64,000 nucleotides of DNA from Streptomyces melanogenes (GTDB lineage: Bacteria; Actinomycetota; Actinomycetes; Streptomycetales; Streptomycetaceae): the NCBI RefSeq assembly GCF_014649795.1, contig NZ_BMTS01000005.1:424648-488647 (forward strand), written 5' to 3'. The translations under genes were made by a program, and so were the position numbers. Positions 17,614-27,642 of the stretch are shown here, piece by piece (within the stretch, counting starts at the first letter, position 1; each line of letters starts with the position of its first letter). The notes beneath the pieces are model-generated. The model saw nothing but the letters and a program-made list of their open reading frames with translations, searched no databases and was not told the origin of the DNA.

Positions 17614-18109
17614 TGCCGCTCAGCTGGACGAGCGCGCAGAGCGTCTTCACCGAGACCTTCCACGTCTGGTCCTGGAACACCGCGGTGCCCTTGGCGCCGG
17701 GCAGCGCCGGGTTGCCGCCGACCAGCAGGTCGTACGTCACGGCGGCCTGGGTGGCCGAACTGAAGGTCACGTCGGTGACCTTTGCGGAGGACTGCGCGGC
17801 GTTCTTGTCGTTGCCGAACGCGGCGAGCAGCGGCCGCAGCGTGTCGCCGTTCTCCAGCACCTTCACCTTGGCGTCGGTGGACGCCTTGGGGTCGAAGAAC
17901 GTCGTCCAGTTCTTCTCGATCTGCGCCTTGGCCGCGGCCGGATCGGCGGGCCGGTCGGCCGACGGTGACTCGGCGGGCGCGGTCGCGGTGGGCGAGGGGG
18001 ACTTCTCGGAGCCGCCGCCGCTGTCCGAGCACGCCGCGGCGGCCGGGAACAGCACGAGCACCGCCGCTGCCGCCCAGGCCGCGGGCCGAACACGTGTGCC
18101 GGGACTCAT
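17591..18109 (-). CDS. Lipoprotein resembling low-molecular-weight antigen MTB12
   Basis: A 172-residue secreted lipoprotein. The signal sequence has hydrophobic core AAWAAAAVLVLFPAAAA and lipobox AAAC, followed by a Ser/Pro/Thr-rich linker. The C-terminal domain 'AKAQIEKNWTTFFDPKAS...KVKVLENGDTL' and 'FQDQTWKVSVKTLCALVQL' resembles the MTB12-like domain of mycobacterial secreted antigens, a cystatin/NTF2-like fold of unknown function. Two Cys near the C-terminus could pair. I chose the ATG at 18109 after GGTGAG; a GTG at 18124 is possible. It overlaps the LivK-like gene and is probably translated with it, suggesting an accessory role at the cell surface. Confidence 0.75.
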   Translation of the reverse strand: MSPGTRVRPAAWAAAAVLVLFPAAAACSDSGGGSEKSPSPTATAPAESPSADRPADPAAAKAQIEKNWTTFFDPKASTDAKVKVLENGDTLRPLLAAFGNDKNAAQSSAKVTDVTFSSATQAAVTYDLLVGGNPALPGAKGTAVFQDQTWKVSVKTLCALVQLSGNAAAPGC

Positions 18110-18216
18110 CTGGCTCACCACCAAGACTGGATGCTTCCAGGGTCTGCCGCTTCAGGGCATAGTGCAAGGAATCGCCTCGCACCACCAGACGGGCGGACAC
18201 CGGACATGGGGACCTG

Positions 18217-18609
18217 ATGCGGACTTCCCGGCTGCTGTGGGCGGGCCTGGCTGCCGCCGCCTGCGGCGCGGTCCTCTGTGTCGCGGGCTGGTACGGCGTC
18301 TCCGGCGAGCGCTTCGCCGCCCGCCAGATCCCCTACCTCGCCTCCTGTACGGTCCCGGGCGCGGCCCTGCTCGTGGCGGGCGCGGTGCTGCTCGCGCGGA
18401 CCGCCGGTGCGGAAGCGGCCGTTCGGGTGAACCGGCCCGGGGAACCACCGCCCGACGAGCCCGGACCGCCCTCCTCCGACGGCCCCTTGCTCCGCGTCCC
18501 GGGCGGCACCCTCGCCCACCGCCCCGACTGCCCGCTGGTGGCCGGGCGGCCGGACGCGCGGCCGGTGGGCGAGGCGGTGCTGGACTCCTGCCCCGTGTGC
18601 GAGCCCTGA
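18217..18609 (+). CDS. Small membrane protein with His/Cys metal-site-like tail
   Basis: A 130-residue protein with two transmembrane helices (about residues 6-24 and 40-60). A cytoplasmic or extracytoplasmic tail ends 'HRPDCPLV...SCPVCEP'. The H-x3-C ... C-x2-C arrangement looks like a small metal (probably Zn) site. The stop lies 2 bases before the chosen start of the large fused transporter, or overlaps its alternative start, so the two are one operon. I do not recognise a named family. Its constant association with the transporter would suggest an assembly or regulatory subunit; that is inference. Confidence 0.65.
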   Translation: MRTSRLLWAGLAAAACGAVLCVAGWYGVSGERFAARQIPYLASCTVPGAALLVAGAVLLARTAGAEAAVRVNRPGEPPPDEPGPPSSDGPLLRVPGGTLAHRPDCPLVAGRPDARPVGEAVLDSCPVCEP

Positions 18610-18611
18610 CC

Positions 18612-21080
18612 GTGGCGTCCCTGACGTACGACCTGACCCTCGCGGGACTCACGGTCGGCAGCGCCGCGGCCCTCACCGGCATGGGCCTGGTCGTCACCTA
18701 CCGGGCCACCGGCGTGCTCAACCTGGCGCACGGCGCGATCGCCATGGTCTGCGCCTATCTGCTGCGCCAGCTCGTGGTCGAGTGGCACTGGCCGCTCGCC
18801 CCGGCCGCCGCCCTGACCCTGCTGGTGGCCGCCCCGGGCCTGGGCGTGCTGCTCGACGTGCTGGTCTTCCGCCCGCTGTCCGTCCAGGGCAACGACCCGG
18901 CCCGCACCCTGGTCGCCTCGATCGGTGTGTTCGTGCTGCTCGTCGGCGGCGCCGCGCTGCTCTGGGGCCCGGGCGCGCGGGCCGACGCCCCGGCCCTGGT
19001 GACCGGCGAGCCCTGGGGCCAGCTGGCGGTGGTGGCCGCCCTCGCCGCGCTGGTGGTCACGGTGACCCGGTGGACGCGGTTCGGCGGCGAGCTGCGGGCG
19101 GTCGTCGACAACCGCGAACTGGCCGCGCTGGGCGGCATCGACACCGACCGGGTGGCCTCGGTCGGCTGGGCGTTCGGCGCCTTCACCGCCGGTCTGACCG
19201 GTGTGCTGCTCGCGCCCTATGTGCGCCTCGATCCCTATGGCCTGCCGCTGCTCGTCGTCGAGGTGATCGCGGTCGCGGTGATCGCCAGGATGCGCAGTGT
19301 GGTGGTCGCGGTCGTCGCCGCGCTGCTGATCGGGGTGGCGCAGGCGCAGCTGACCCGGCTCCATCCGGCCGGGCGCGCCGAACCGCTGGTCCAGGCCGTG
19401 GGGGCGAACCTGTTCGTGGTGGCGCTGCTGGTCGCGGCGCTGGTGCTGCCGGGGGTGGGGACGCGGGACGCGCTGTCGCGGACGACGGTCGCCGCGGTCC
19501 GGATACCGCCCGCCGCCTGGCTGGTGGCGGGCGTCCTGTTGCTGCTGCCGCTGGGCTTCGCGGGCTCCGATCTGCACACCTCGGTGCAGGTCCCGGCGCT
19601 GGCGATCGTGCTGCTCTCGCTGGTCGTGGTGAGCGGCCGGGGCGGCCAGATCTCGCTGGGCCAGACGGCGTTCGCGGGTCTGGGCGCCCTGTTCACCGGC
19701 TGGCTCTCGCAGTCGGTGCCGGAGCTGCTCGCGCTGCTCCTCGCGGTGCTCCTGGTCGCCCCGCTGGGCCTGCTCACGGGCCGTCCCGCGATCCGCCGCC
19801 ACGGCCTGGCGCTCGCCCTGGCCACCCTCGCGGTCTCCGTGGCCACCAGCCGCTTTGTCTTCGCCCAGCCGTACGCCACCTCGGGCCTGACCCTGACCCG
19901 CCCGGCGGGCCTGGGCGACGACCGCGCGTACTACGCCGTCGAACTCGCCCTGCTCGCCTGCGCGTTGCTCGCCGTGGCAGCCCTGCGCCGGGGCCGCACC
20001 GGACGCGCCCTGGCGGCGATGCGCGACCACGAGGAGGGCGCCCAGGCCGCGGGCGTACCCGTCCCCGCGCTCAAGCTCGTCGCGTTCGTCGTCGGCGCCG
20101 CCCTGGCCGCACTCGGCGGCGGGCTGCTCTCGATGGGGCTGCGCACCTTCGACCCGGGCGCGTACGACCCGGTGCGCGGGCTGCTCTGGTTCGCGGCGGT
20201 GGTGGTGCTCGGCGCGGACAACCTGCTGGGCGCCCCGGCCGCGGCCGCCCTCCTGGTCGGCCTGGACGCGGGCACCCGGGGCGGGGTCGCGGCCGCCGCC
20301 GTCGGTCTGCTGGCCCTGCTCGTCGGCCGCTTCCCGCAGGCCCACGAGGTCCTCTCCCGCTGGCGCAGACCCCCGAAGCCGCCACCGGCCACGGCGCGGA
20401 AGGTGTACGCGCTCCCGGCGGGCCCGGCCCCGGCGGCGGCCCCCGAACTCGCCGCGCACGGGGTGCGGCTCTCGTACGGCTCGTACACCGTCCTCGCGGG
20501 CGTCGACCTGGCCGTGCCGCCGGGCCGGGTCACCGCGCTGGTCGGCGGCAACGGCGCCGGGAAGACCACACTGTTCCACTGCCTGTGCGGCACCCTGCGC
20601 CCGGACGCCGGGCGGGTCGCGTTCGGCGCGGCCGACATCACCCGCCGCCCGGCCCACGCCCGTACCCGGCTCGGCATCGCGCGGACCTTCCAGCGGATCG
20701 CGGTGTTCCCCTCGCTGACGGTGGAGGAGAACGTACGGATCGGGGCCGAGCAGGGCCGGGTGCGCGACCCGGCGGCGGTGGAGCAGGCGCTGCGGCTGAT
20801 GGGACTCGCGGGCGGGGTGCGGCGGCTGCCCGCAGCCGGGCTGCCCACCGGCACGCTGCGCCGCGTCGAGCTCGGCCGGGCGCTGGCGGGCCGCCCGCAC
20901 ACGCTCCTGCTGGACGAGCCCGCCGCCGGACTCGACACCGCCGAGGCCGAGGAACTGGCCCGGGTGCTGCGGGCGCTGGCCGCCGACGGCATGGCCGTAC
21001 TCGTCGTCGAGCACGACCTCGACCTGGTCGCGGACATCGCGGACACGGTCCATGTGATGCGGGCGGGACGGATCGGATGA
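18612..21080 (+). CDS. Fused LivH-LivM-LivG branched-chain-type ABC transporter (two permeases plus ATPase in one chain)
   Basis: An 822-residue polypeptide joining three normally separate subunits. Residues about 1-290 are a LivH-type permease ('YRATGVLNLAHGAIAMVCAYL'). About 295-600 is a LivM-type permease ('VVSGRGGQISLGQTAFAGLGA', 'GRTGRALAAMRDHEEGAQAAGVPV'). About 615-822 is a LivG-type ATPase with intact Walker A GGNGAGKTT, a Q-loop 'ARTFQRIAVF', a LivG-style signature 'LPTGTLRRVELGRAL', Walker B 'LLLDEPAAGLD' and switch 'VEHDLDLV'. The start is uncertain: GTG 18612 or GTG 18597, the latter overlapping the small membrane protein gene. Together with LivF (21103) and the divergent LivK-like protein it forms a complete importer. 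Chains fusing LivM with LivG are known; a triple fusion is less usual. Confidence 0.88.
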   Translation: MASLTYDLTLAGLTVGSAAALTGMGLVVTYRATGVLNLAHGAIAMVCAYLLRQLVVEWHWPLAPAAALTLLVAAPGLGVLLDVLVFRPLSVQGNDPARTLVASIGVFVLLVGGAALLWGPGARADAPALVTGEPWGQLAVVAALAALVVTVTRWTRFGGELRAVVDNRELAALGGIDTDRVASVGWAFGAFTAGLTGVLLAPYVRLDPYGLPLLVVEVIAVAVIARMRSVVVAVVAALLIGVAQAQLTRLHPAGRAEPLVQAVGANLFVVALLVAALVLPGVGTRDALSRTTVAAVRIPPAAWLVAGVLLLLPLGFAGSDLHTSVQVPALAIVLLSLVVVSGRGGQISLGQTAFAGLGALFTGWLSQSVPELLALLLAVLLVAPLGLLTGRPAIRRHGLALALATLAVSVATSRFVFAQPYATSGLTLTRPAGLGDDRAYYAVELALLACALLAVAALRRGRTGRALAAMRDHEEGAQAAGVPVPALKLVAFVVGAALAALGGGLLSMGLRTFDPGAYDPVRGLLWFAAVVVLGADNLLGAPAAAALLVGLDAGTRGGVAAAAVGLLALLVGRFPQAHEVLSRWRRPPKPPPATARKVYALPAGPAPAAAPELAAHGVRLSYGSYTVLAGVDLAVPPGRVTALVGGNGAGKTTLFHCLCGTLRPDAGRVAFGAADITRRPAHARTRLGIARTFQRIAVFPSLTVEENVRIGAEQGRVRDPAAVEQALRLMGLAGGVRRLPAAGLPTGTLRRVELGRALAGRPHTLLLDEPAAGLDTAEAEELARVLRALAADGMAVLVVEHDLDLVADIADTVHVMRAGRIG

Positions 21081-21102
21081 GGCCGGAGGGAGGCGGTCGG
21101 GG

Positions 21103-21756
21103 ATGGCCGTCGAGATCGAGCTGAGGGGCGCCCGGGTGCGGTACGGCCCGCTGGAGGCGCTGCACGGCGTCGACCTGGCCGTGCCCGCCCGCGCCCTCAC
21201 CGTCCTGCTCGGCCGCAACGGCTCCGGCCGCACGAGCGTGCTGCGCGCCCTGGCGGGGACGGTGGCGCTGACGGCCGGGCGGGTGGTGTGGCGCGGCGCC
21301 GACGTCACCGGGCTGCCCGTGCACCAGCGCGCGCGGCGGGGCCTGTGCCTGGTCCCGGACGCGCGGGCCGTGCACGCCGGGCTGACCGTCGCCGAGAACC
21401 TCGAACTCGCGGCGCCCGGCGGGGACTTCGCGGTCGCGCTCGACGGCTATCCGGCGCTGCGCCCGCTCCTGCCCCGGCGGGCGGGCACCATGTCGGGCGG
21501 CGAGCAGCGAATGCTGGCGGTCTCGCGCGCGCTCGTCGGCGGCGCCCGGCTCGTCCTGCTCGACGAGCCGACCCAGGGCATGTCCCCCGAAGTGGCCGAG
21601 CGCACCTACGACCTGCTGGCCGGGCTCGCGCGGGAGCGGGCCGTGGTGGTCGCGGAACAGCGGCTGCCGCCCGGCCGCCCGGCGATCGTGCACCGGCTGC
21701 GGCGCGGGAACGTGGTCTTCAGCGGCGAGAGCGCGGAGCTGCCGGGCCCGGAGTGA
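21103..21756 (+). CDS. LivF-type ABC ATPase with substituted Walker A lysine
   Basis: A 217-residue ABC ATPase with start MAVEIELRGARVRYGPLEALHGVDL. The Walker A reads GRNGSGRTS: the invariant Lys is Arg (codon CGC). Signature MSGGEQRMLA and Walker B 'LVLLDEPTQGMSPEV' are normal. The usual His switch is replaced by 'VVVAEQRLPPG', so the H-loop His also appears to be missing. The protein is slightly shorter than typical LivF (about 233 residues). It follows the fused LivHMG gene by 22 bases with GGAGGGAGG upstream. The likely result is an asymmetric ATPase pair in which the LivG half of the fusion provides the active Walker A. This consequence is inferred from other asymmetric ABC systems. Confidence 0.85.
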   Translation: MAVEIELRGARVRYGPLEALHGVDLAVPARALTVLLGRNGSGRTSVLRALAGTVALTAGRVVWRGADVTGLPVHQRARRGLCLVPDARAVHAGLTVAENLELAAPGGDFAVALDGYPALRPLLPRRAGTMSGGEQRMLAVSRALVGGARLVLLDEPTQGMSPEVAERTYDLLAGLARERAVVVAEQRLPPGRPAIVHRLRRGNVVFSGESAELPGPE

Positions 21757-21824
21757 GCCGCCGGCGAACGCACCCGAGCCCCGCCCGGTCGGACGACGAC
21801 CGGGCGGGGCTGTGACCGTGCGTC

Positions 21825-23073
<1,249 letters not shown>

Positions 23074-23847
23074 GTGCCGCGCATGCTCGACGTCAGCGAG
23101 GACGTCCGCGCCGAGATCGGCGACGAAGAAGCCGACCGGCTGCTCGCCGGCGAGAACGCCCCGGGCAGCTACGACTGCACCTCCTGCCGCACCCCGGGCG
23201 ACTCCGAGCACGAGGCCACCAGCACCGTGCTCTTCGTCGGCGAGGAGACCGCGGTCCTCGCCTTCGCCCACGCCTCCTGCATCCCCTCCCAGGTCGTCCA
23301 GGTCTCCGAGGAGCAGCTCCAGGGGGCCGTCCGGTCCATCACCGGCGACGAGTTCGGGGGCGCCGCGCCCCAGCAGGCCGTGCTGGGGATCACCAGCGGC
23401 CTCATCCTGATCGAGGGCGCGCTGCACCCGGCGCTCGTCGTGGAGCCGACCGCCCCGATCGCCCGCCCCGGCTCGGGCGGCACCACGGACGAGTTCCTGC
23501 CGCTCCTGATCGAGCAGGGCTTCGTCCCGGTCACCGACGTGGGCCGGATGCCCTCGGTGCTCTCCGGCTGGTCGGTGCTGCTCGCCATGGGCCAGCTGCA
23601 CGCGATCCTCCAGCCCGGCACGGGCGGCAGCGGCAACCCGGTCTCCTGGTGGCAGGCGCACCAGCCGCTCCAGGTGACCGAGGGCTGGCGCGCGGCCGCC
23701 AACCGCACCCAGCGCGTCCTGGTCTTCGCGGCCCCCGTCGGCTCCATCGGCCAGCAGCCCCGCGAGGACCTGCTGCGCGACGCCCTGGAGAAGGCGGCGT
23801 CGGACGGCACGCTGGTGTCGGCGGCGATGCCCCTGGCGGGCACGTGA
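23074..23847 (+). CDS. Conserved actinobacterial hypothetical protein
   Basis: A 257-residue soluble protein starting at GTG 23074, supported by AGGAG six bases upstream; MLDVSED at 23083 is the alternative. It has a CTSC pair (residues about 36-39) and another Cys in 'HASCIPSQVV', possibly a metal site. 'TDEFLPLLIEQGFVPV' and 'SGWSVLLAMGQLHAIL' are distinctive but I cannot assign a domain. There is no signal peptide or membrane segment. The gene stands alone, with its own promoter region shared with the Rpf gene. It appears conserved in Streptomyces at this locus from memory; function unknown. Confidence 0.75.
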   Translation: MPRMLDVSEDVRAEIGDEEADRLLAGENAPGSYDCTSCRTPGDSEHEATSTVLFVGEETAVLAFAHASCIPSQVVQVSEEQLQGAVRSITGDEFGGAAPQQAVLGITSGLILIEGALHPALVVEPTAPIARPGSGGTTDEFLPLLIEQGFVPVTDVGRMPSVLSGWSVLLAMGQLHAILQPGTGGSGNPVSWWQAHQPLQVTEGWRAAANRTQRVLVFAAPVGSIGQQPREDLLRDALEKAASDGTLVSAAMPLAGT

Positions 23848-24119
23848 CCTGACGGCCTCCGGCCGGCCAGGCAACCCCCAGCTCCCCGCAGCCCCCACAC
23901 CCCGGGGCCCGGACCGTGTACTGGCCCGGGCCCTGGAGCCGTTGGGCCCCCGTCGCACGCGACGGCTGCCCGGTGGGCTCACGCCCCCCAGCAGACTCGC
24001 CCCCACGTCCGGCCCCGCATGAGCGCCCCGCGTGCGCCCGGATCACCCCGTGCATCCGGTGATGCGCGATATCTGCCGTCAGCCCGCATCCGAGAGCCGT
24101 CGGGGTCGTTGGCACATAC

Positions 24120-24569
24120 GTGCACGCATACGAGCCCTCCCGCCAGCCGTACCAGTCGCAGATCCCCTCCATGCGACCCGCGCAGGACTTCTCGGGCGGC
24201 CAGTCGGCCACGCCGATCTACGACGCGCTGTACTCGGAGTACCGCAGATCCTTCCGGGCCCTGCCGGGCGACCGGAGCAACGAGGACGACCTCGGCTTCC
24301 GGGGCTTCGCGGCCCTGGGCCACGCGGGGTCCCTCGGCTTCCGGGGCACCCACCAGCACCACTCCCCGTCGGCACACCCGCAGCTGCCGCACCCCCAGAC
24401 CGTGCCGAGCTTCCACCCGTACCCCGCGCACAGCGGCGCGCCCTGGCAGATCGGCGGCGCGTCGAACAGCGGGATGGCCGGCGGCACCGGGCACATGACA
24501 GGGCGGCAGCACACCGGGCTCCACCAGCTCCCGGCAGCACTGCCGCCCGCCCCCCGCAGAGGCTTGTGA
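24120..24569 (+). CDS. Hypothetical His/Pro/Gly-rich Streptomyces protein
   Basis: A 149-residue protein from GTG 24120. The N-terminal half contains 'ATPIYDALYSEYRRSFRALPGDRSNEDDLGFRGF' (in parts), a segment I have seen in small Streptomyces proteins. The C-terminal half is low-complexity, rich in His, Pro, Gly and Gln ('THQHHSPSAHPQLPHPQ'), probably disordered and perhaps metal-binding. It has no signal peptide. It converges on der with 42 bases between. Function unknown. Confidence 0.6.
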   Translation: MHAYEPSRQPYQSQIPSMRPAQDFSGGQSATPIYDALYSEYRRSFRALPGDRSNEDDLGFRGFAALGHAGSLGFRGTHQHHSPSAHPQLPHPQTVPSFHPYPAHSGAPWQIGGASNSGMAGGTGHMTGRQHTGLHQLPAALPPAPRRGL

Positions 24570-24611
24570 GGCCCTAGGGCCCCGGCCCCCGAGGGGGTTG
24601 CCTCGAAGGGG

Positions 24612-26063
24612 TTACTTCTTCTTGCTGCGCTTCTCGCGCACCCGCACCGAGATGTGGATCGGGGTGCCCTCGAAGCCGAACTCCTCGCGCAGCCGGCGCT
24701 CGACGAAGCGCCGGTAGCCGTGCTCCAGGAAGCCCGAGGCGAACAGCACGAAGCGCGGCGGCTTGGTGCCCGCCTGCGTACCGAACAGGATGCGCGGCTG
24801 CTTGCCGCCGCGGATCGGGTGCGGGTGGGCGGCGACGATCTCGCCGAGGAAGGCGTTGAGCCGCCCGGTCGGGACGCGCGTCTCCCAGCCCGCCAGCGCG
24901 TTCTCGATGGCCGGGACCAGCTTCTCCATGTGGCGGCCGGTCAGCGCCGAGACGTTGACGCGCGGGGCCCAGGCCACCTGCTGCATCTCGGTCTCGATCT
25001 CGCGCTCCAGGTAGTAGCGGCGCTCCTCGTCGAGGTCGTCCCACTTGTTGTACGCGATGACGATGGCACGGCCCGACTCGACGGCCATGGTGATGATGCG
25101 CTGGTCCTGGACGCTGATGTTCTCGGTCGCGTCGATCAGGATCACCGCCACCTCGGCCTTCTCGACGGCGGCGGCCGTGCGCAGCGAGGCGTAGTAGTCG
25201 GCGCCCTGCTGGAGGTGGACCCGCTTGCGGATGCCCGCGGTGTCGATGAACTTCCAGGTCACCCCGCCGAGCTCGATCAGCTCGTCGACCGGGTCGCGGG
25301 TGGTGCCGGCCAGCTCGTTGACGACGACGCGGTCCTCCTTCGCCACCTTGTTCAGGAGCGAGGACTTGCCGACGTTCGGGCGGCCGATGAGCGCGATGCG
25401 GCGGGGGCCGCCGGGGGCCGTGCCGCCGAAGGTCTGCGCGGGCGCCTCGGGCAGCGCCTCCAGGACGGCGTCCAGCATGTCGCCGGTGCCGCGGCCGTGC
25501 AGCGAGGAGACGGGGTGCGGCATGCCGAGGCCCAGGGACCACAGCGCGGCGGCGTCCGCCTCGCCCGACTGGCCGTCCACCTTGTTGGCGCACAGCACGA
25601 CGGGCTTGCCGGCCCGGCGCAGCAGCTTGACGACGGCCTCGTCGGTGTCGGTGGCGCCGACCTTGGCGTCCACGACGAAGACACAGGCGTCGGCGGCCTC
25701 GATCGCGTACTCCGCCTGGGCGGCGACGGACGCGTCGATGCCGAGCACGTCCTGCTCCCAGCCGCCGGTGTCGACGACCTTGAACCGGCGGCCGGCCCAC
25801 TCCGCCTCGTAGGTGACGCGGTCGCGGGTGACGCCCGGCTTGTCCTCGACGACCGCCTCGCGGCGGCCGATGATGCGGTTCACCAGGGTCGACTTGCCGA
25901 CGTTCGGGCGGCCGACGACGGCGAGGACGGGCAGCGGGCCGTGGCCCGCCTCCTCGATCGCGCCTTCGACGTCCTCGATGTCGAAGCCCTCTTCCGCGGC
26001 GAGCTCCATGAACTCCGCGTACTCGGCGTCGCCAAGCGCTCCGTGGTCGTGCTGGTCGTTCAT
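24612..26063 (-). CDS. der: Ribosome biogenesis GTPase Der (EngA)
   Basis: A 483-residue double-GTPase that acts in 50S subunit maturation. GTPase domain 1 has G1 GRPNVGKST, 'DTGGWE' (G3) and 'CANKVDG' (G4). Domain 2 has G1 GRPNVGKSS, 'DTAGIRKR' (G3) and 'AYNKWD' (G4). A C-terminal KH-like domain follows and ends in the basic 'REKRSKKK'. The N-terminal 45 residues are an acidic extension (MNDQHDHG...[15 protein letters not shown]) typical of actinobacteria. The ATG at 26063 was chosen because the family extension begins there; the open frame continues upstream without support. It lies downstream of plsC in the conserved cmk-plsC-der order. Confidence 0.97.
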   Translation of the reverse strand: MNDQHDHGALGDAEYAEFMELAAEEGFDIEDVEGAIEEAGHGPLPVLAVVGRPNVGKSTLVNRIIGRREAVVEDKPGVTRDRVTYEAEWAGRRFKVVDTGGWEQDVLGIDASVAAQAEYAIEAADACVFVVDAKVGATDTDEAVVKLLRRAGKPVVLCANKVDGQSGEADAAALWSLGLGMPHPVSSLHGRGTGDMLDAVLEALPEAPAQTFGGTAPGGPRRIALIGRPNVGKSSLLNKVAKEDRVVVNELAGTTRDPVDELIELGGVTWKFIDTAGIRKRVHLQQGADYYASLRTAAAVEKAEVAVILIDATENISVQDQRIITMAVESGRAIVIAYNKWDDLDEERRYYLEREIETEMQQVAWAPRVNVSALTGRHMEKLVPAIENALAGWETRVPTGRLNAFLGEIVAAHPHPIRGGKQPRILFGTQAGTKPPRFVLFASGFLEHGYRRFVERRLREEFGFEGTPIHISVRVREKRSKKK

Positions 26064-26134
26064 GAAGTCCGTTCCTCGTTCTGCGTCATCGATGGACCGG
26101 GCGTCCGGTCCACTACTCAAGTCTCAAGTCTCGC

Positions 26135-26833
26135 TCAGCGCCCGGTGAGGCGCCTGGCGTTCTCCAGGTGGCCGGTGAGCCGCTCCTGGATCCGTACGGT
26201 CGCCTCGTCCAGCGCCGTACGGGTCCGCCGTCCGCTGCCGTCCCCGGCCTGGAAGGCGTCGCCGAAGACGACGTCGACCCGGCTGCGCAGGGGCGGCAGC
26301 GCCTTTATCAACCGCCCCCGGCGCTCGGTGCTTCCCAGCACCGCCACGGGGACGATCGGCGCCCCCGACCGCAGGGCGAAGTAGGCGAGCCCGGCGCGCA
26401 GCGACGCGAAGTCGCCGTGGCCCCGGGTGCCCTCGGGGAAGATCCCCAGCACACCGCCGTCGTCGAGCACCCCGATGGCCTGGTCGATCGCGGTCCGGTC
26501 GACGGTCGACCGGTCCACCTTCACCTGGCCGATCCCGCGCAGGAACGGGTCGAGCGGCCCGACGAAGGCCTCCTTCTTGATGAGGAAGTGCACCGGCCTC
26601 GGCGCGGTCCCCATCAGCATCGGCCCGTCGATGTTGTGCGCGTGGTTCACGGCCAGGATGGCCGGGCCACCGGCCGGTACCCGCCAGGCCCCGAGCACCC
26701 TGGGCTTCCACAGCCCGTACATCAGCCCGACGCCGATCCGGCGCCCTACTTCGGCGCCACGCTCCGTGACAGGCGGGTGCGGCGCGAAGCGCCTCGTTGA
26801 GGGGCGGTGGCCGGGTGACGGGAGGGCTGTCAC
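26135..26833 (-). CDS. plsC: 1-acyl-sn-glycerol-3-phosphate acyltransferase (PlsC family)
   Basis: A 232-residue membrane-associated acyltransferase that would convert lysophosphatidic acid to phosphatidic acid using acyl-CoA or acyl-ACP. The catalytic HxxxxD motif is in 'AVNHAHNIDGP' and the substrate-binding 'FPEGTRGHG' is intact; 'VDRSTVDRTAIDQAIGVL' is typical of actinobacterial members. The GTG start at 26833 overlaps the cmk stop by 4 bases (GTGA), showing translational coupling. In mycobacteria and streptomycetes this gene lies between cmk and der, where it may couple lipid synthesis with nucleotide and ribosome functions. Confidence 0.9.
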   Translation of the reverse strand: MTALPSPGHRPSTRRFAPHPPVTERGAEVGRRIGVGLMYGLWKPRVLGAWRVPAGGPAILAVNHAHNIDGPMLMGTAPRPVHFLIKKEAFVGPLDPFLRGIGQVKVDRSTVDRTAIDQAIGVLDDGGVLGIFPEGTRGHGDFASLRAGLAYFALRSGAPIVPVAVLGSTERRGRLIKALPPLRSRVDVVFGDAFQAGDGSGRRTRTALDEATVRIQERLTGHLENARRLTGR

Positions 26834-27573
26834 TTGGCGGCCCGCTTCTCCTCGATGAGCGTGACCACGCACTCGATGACCTGGTCGAGGGTGAGCTCGG
26901 TGGTGTCCACCTCGACGGCGTCGTCCGCCTTGGCCAGCGGGGACGTCTTGCGGCCGGAGTCGGCCGCGTCCCGCTTCAGCAGGGCCTCCTGCGTGGTGGC
27001 CACGTCCACGCCCTTGAGCTCGCCGCTGCGGCGGGCGGCGCGCGCCTCCGGGGAGGCGGTGAGGAACACCTTCAGGTCGGCGTCGGGCAGCACGGTCGTG
27101 CCGATGTCCCGGCCCTCGACCACGATCCCGGCCGGGGCGGCGGCCGCTATGTCCCGCTGGAGCTGGGTGATGAGCGCCCGCACCTCCGGGACCGCGCTGA
27201 CCGCGCTGACCTTGGCGGTGACCTCCTGCGTACGGATCGGGCCGGCCGCGTCGAGGCCGTCCACCGTGATGGTCGGCGCACCCGGGTCGGTCCCCGAGAC
27301 GATGACCGGCTTGGCGGCCGCGGTGGCGATCGCCGCCGGGTCGTCGGTGTCGATCTCGTTGGTGATCATCCACCAGGTGATCGCCCGGTACTGGGCGCCG
27401 GTGTCCAGATAGCTCAGCCCCAGCTTGGCGGCGACCGCCTTGGAGGTGCTGGACTTGCCGGTGCCGGAAGGGCCGTCGATGGCGACGATCACAGCTGCCG
27501 GGGCGGTCCGGGCGGCGCTTTCCACGGTGACGGACACCTTCCTGGTACGGGGACGGGGTGGGCGGGCAGGCAT
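26830..27573 (-). CDS. cmk: Cytidylate kinase
   Basis: Phosphorylates CMP and dCMP with ATP. The P-loop is 'AIDGPSGTGKSS', followed by 'YLDTGAQYRAITWW'. The NMP-binding insertion contains 'VVEGRDIGTTVLPDADLKVFLTASPEARAARR' (in parts), characteristic of bacterial Cmk. The length is 247 residues from the ATG at 27573. A GTG at 27537 (VSVTVES) or the next GTG (VESAARTAP), preceded by AGGAAGG, would give the more usual length of about 230-235, so the start is uncertain. It forms a coupled pair with plsC and follows tyrA by 70 bases. Confidence 0.95.
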   Translation of the reverse strand: MPARPPRPRTRKVSVTVESAARTAPAAVIVAIDGPSGTGKSSTSKAVAAKLGLSYLDTGAQYRAITWWMITNEIDTDDPAAIATAAAKPVIVSGTDPGAPTITVDGLDAAGPIRTQEVTAKVSAVSAVPEVRALITQLQRDIAAAAPAGIVVEGRDIGTTVLPDADLKVFLTASPEARAARRSGELKGVDVATTQEALLKRDAADSGRKTSPLAKADDAVEVDTTELTLDQVIECVVTLIEEKRAAK

Positions 27574-27642
27574 CCGCCCCCGTACAAGGTTACTGGCTCA
27601 TACGTGCGCCCAGATCCCCGCCCGGCGCCCCCGGGCCCGGGC

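Noticed and set aside
18333..21308. Long antisense open frame opposite the fused transporter
   Set aside because: Same high-GC artefact: Gln/Arg/Asp-rich with no recognisable domain, while the plus strand encodes intact permease and ATPase motifs.
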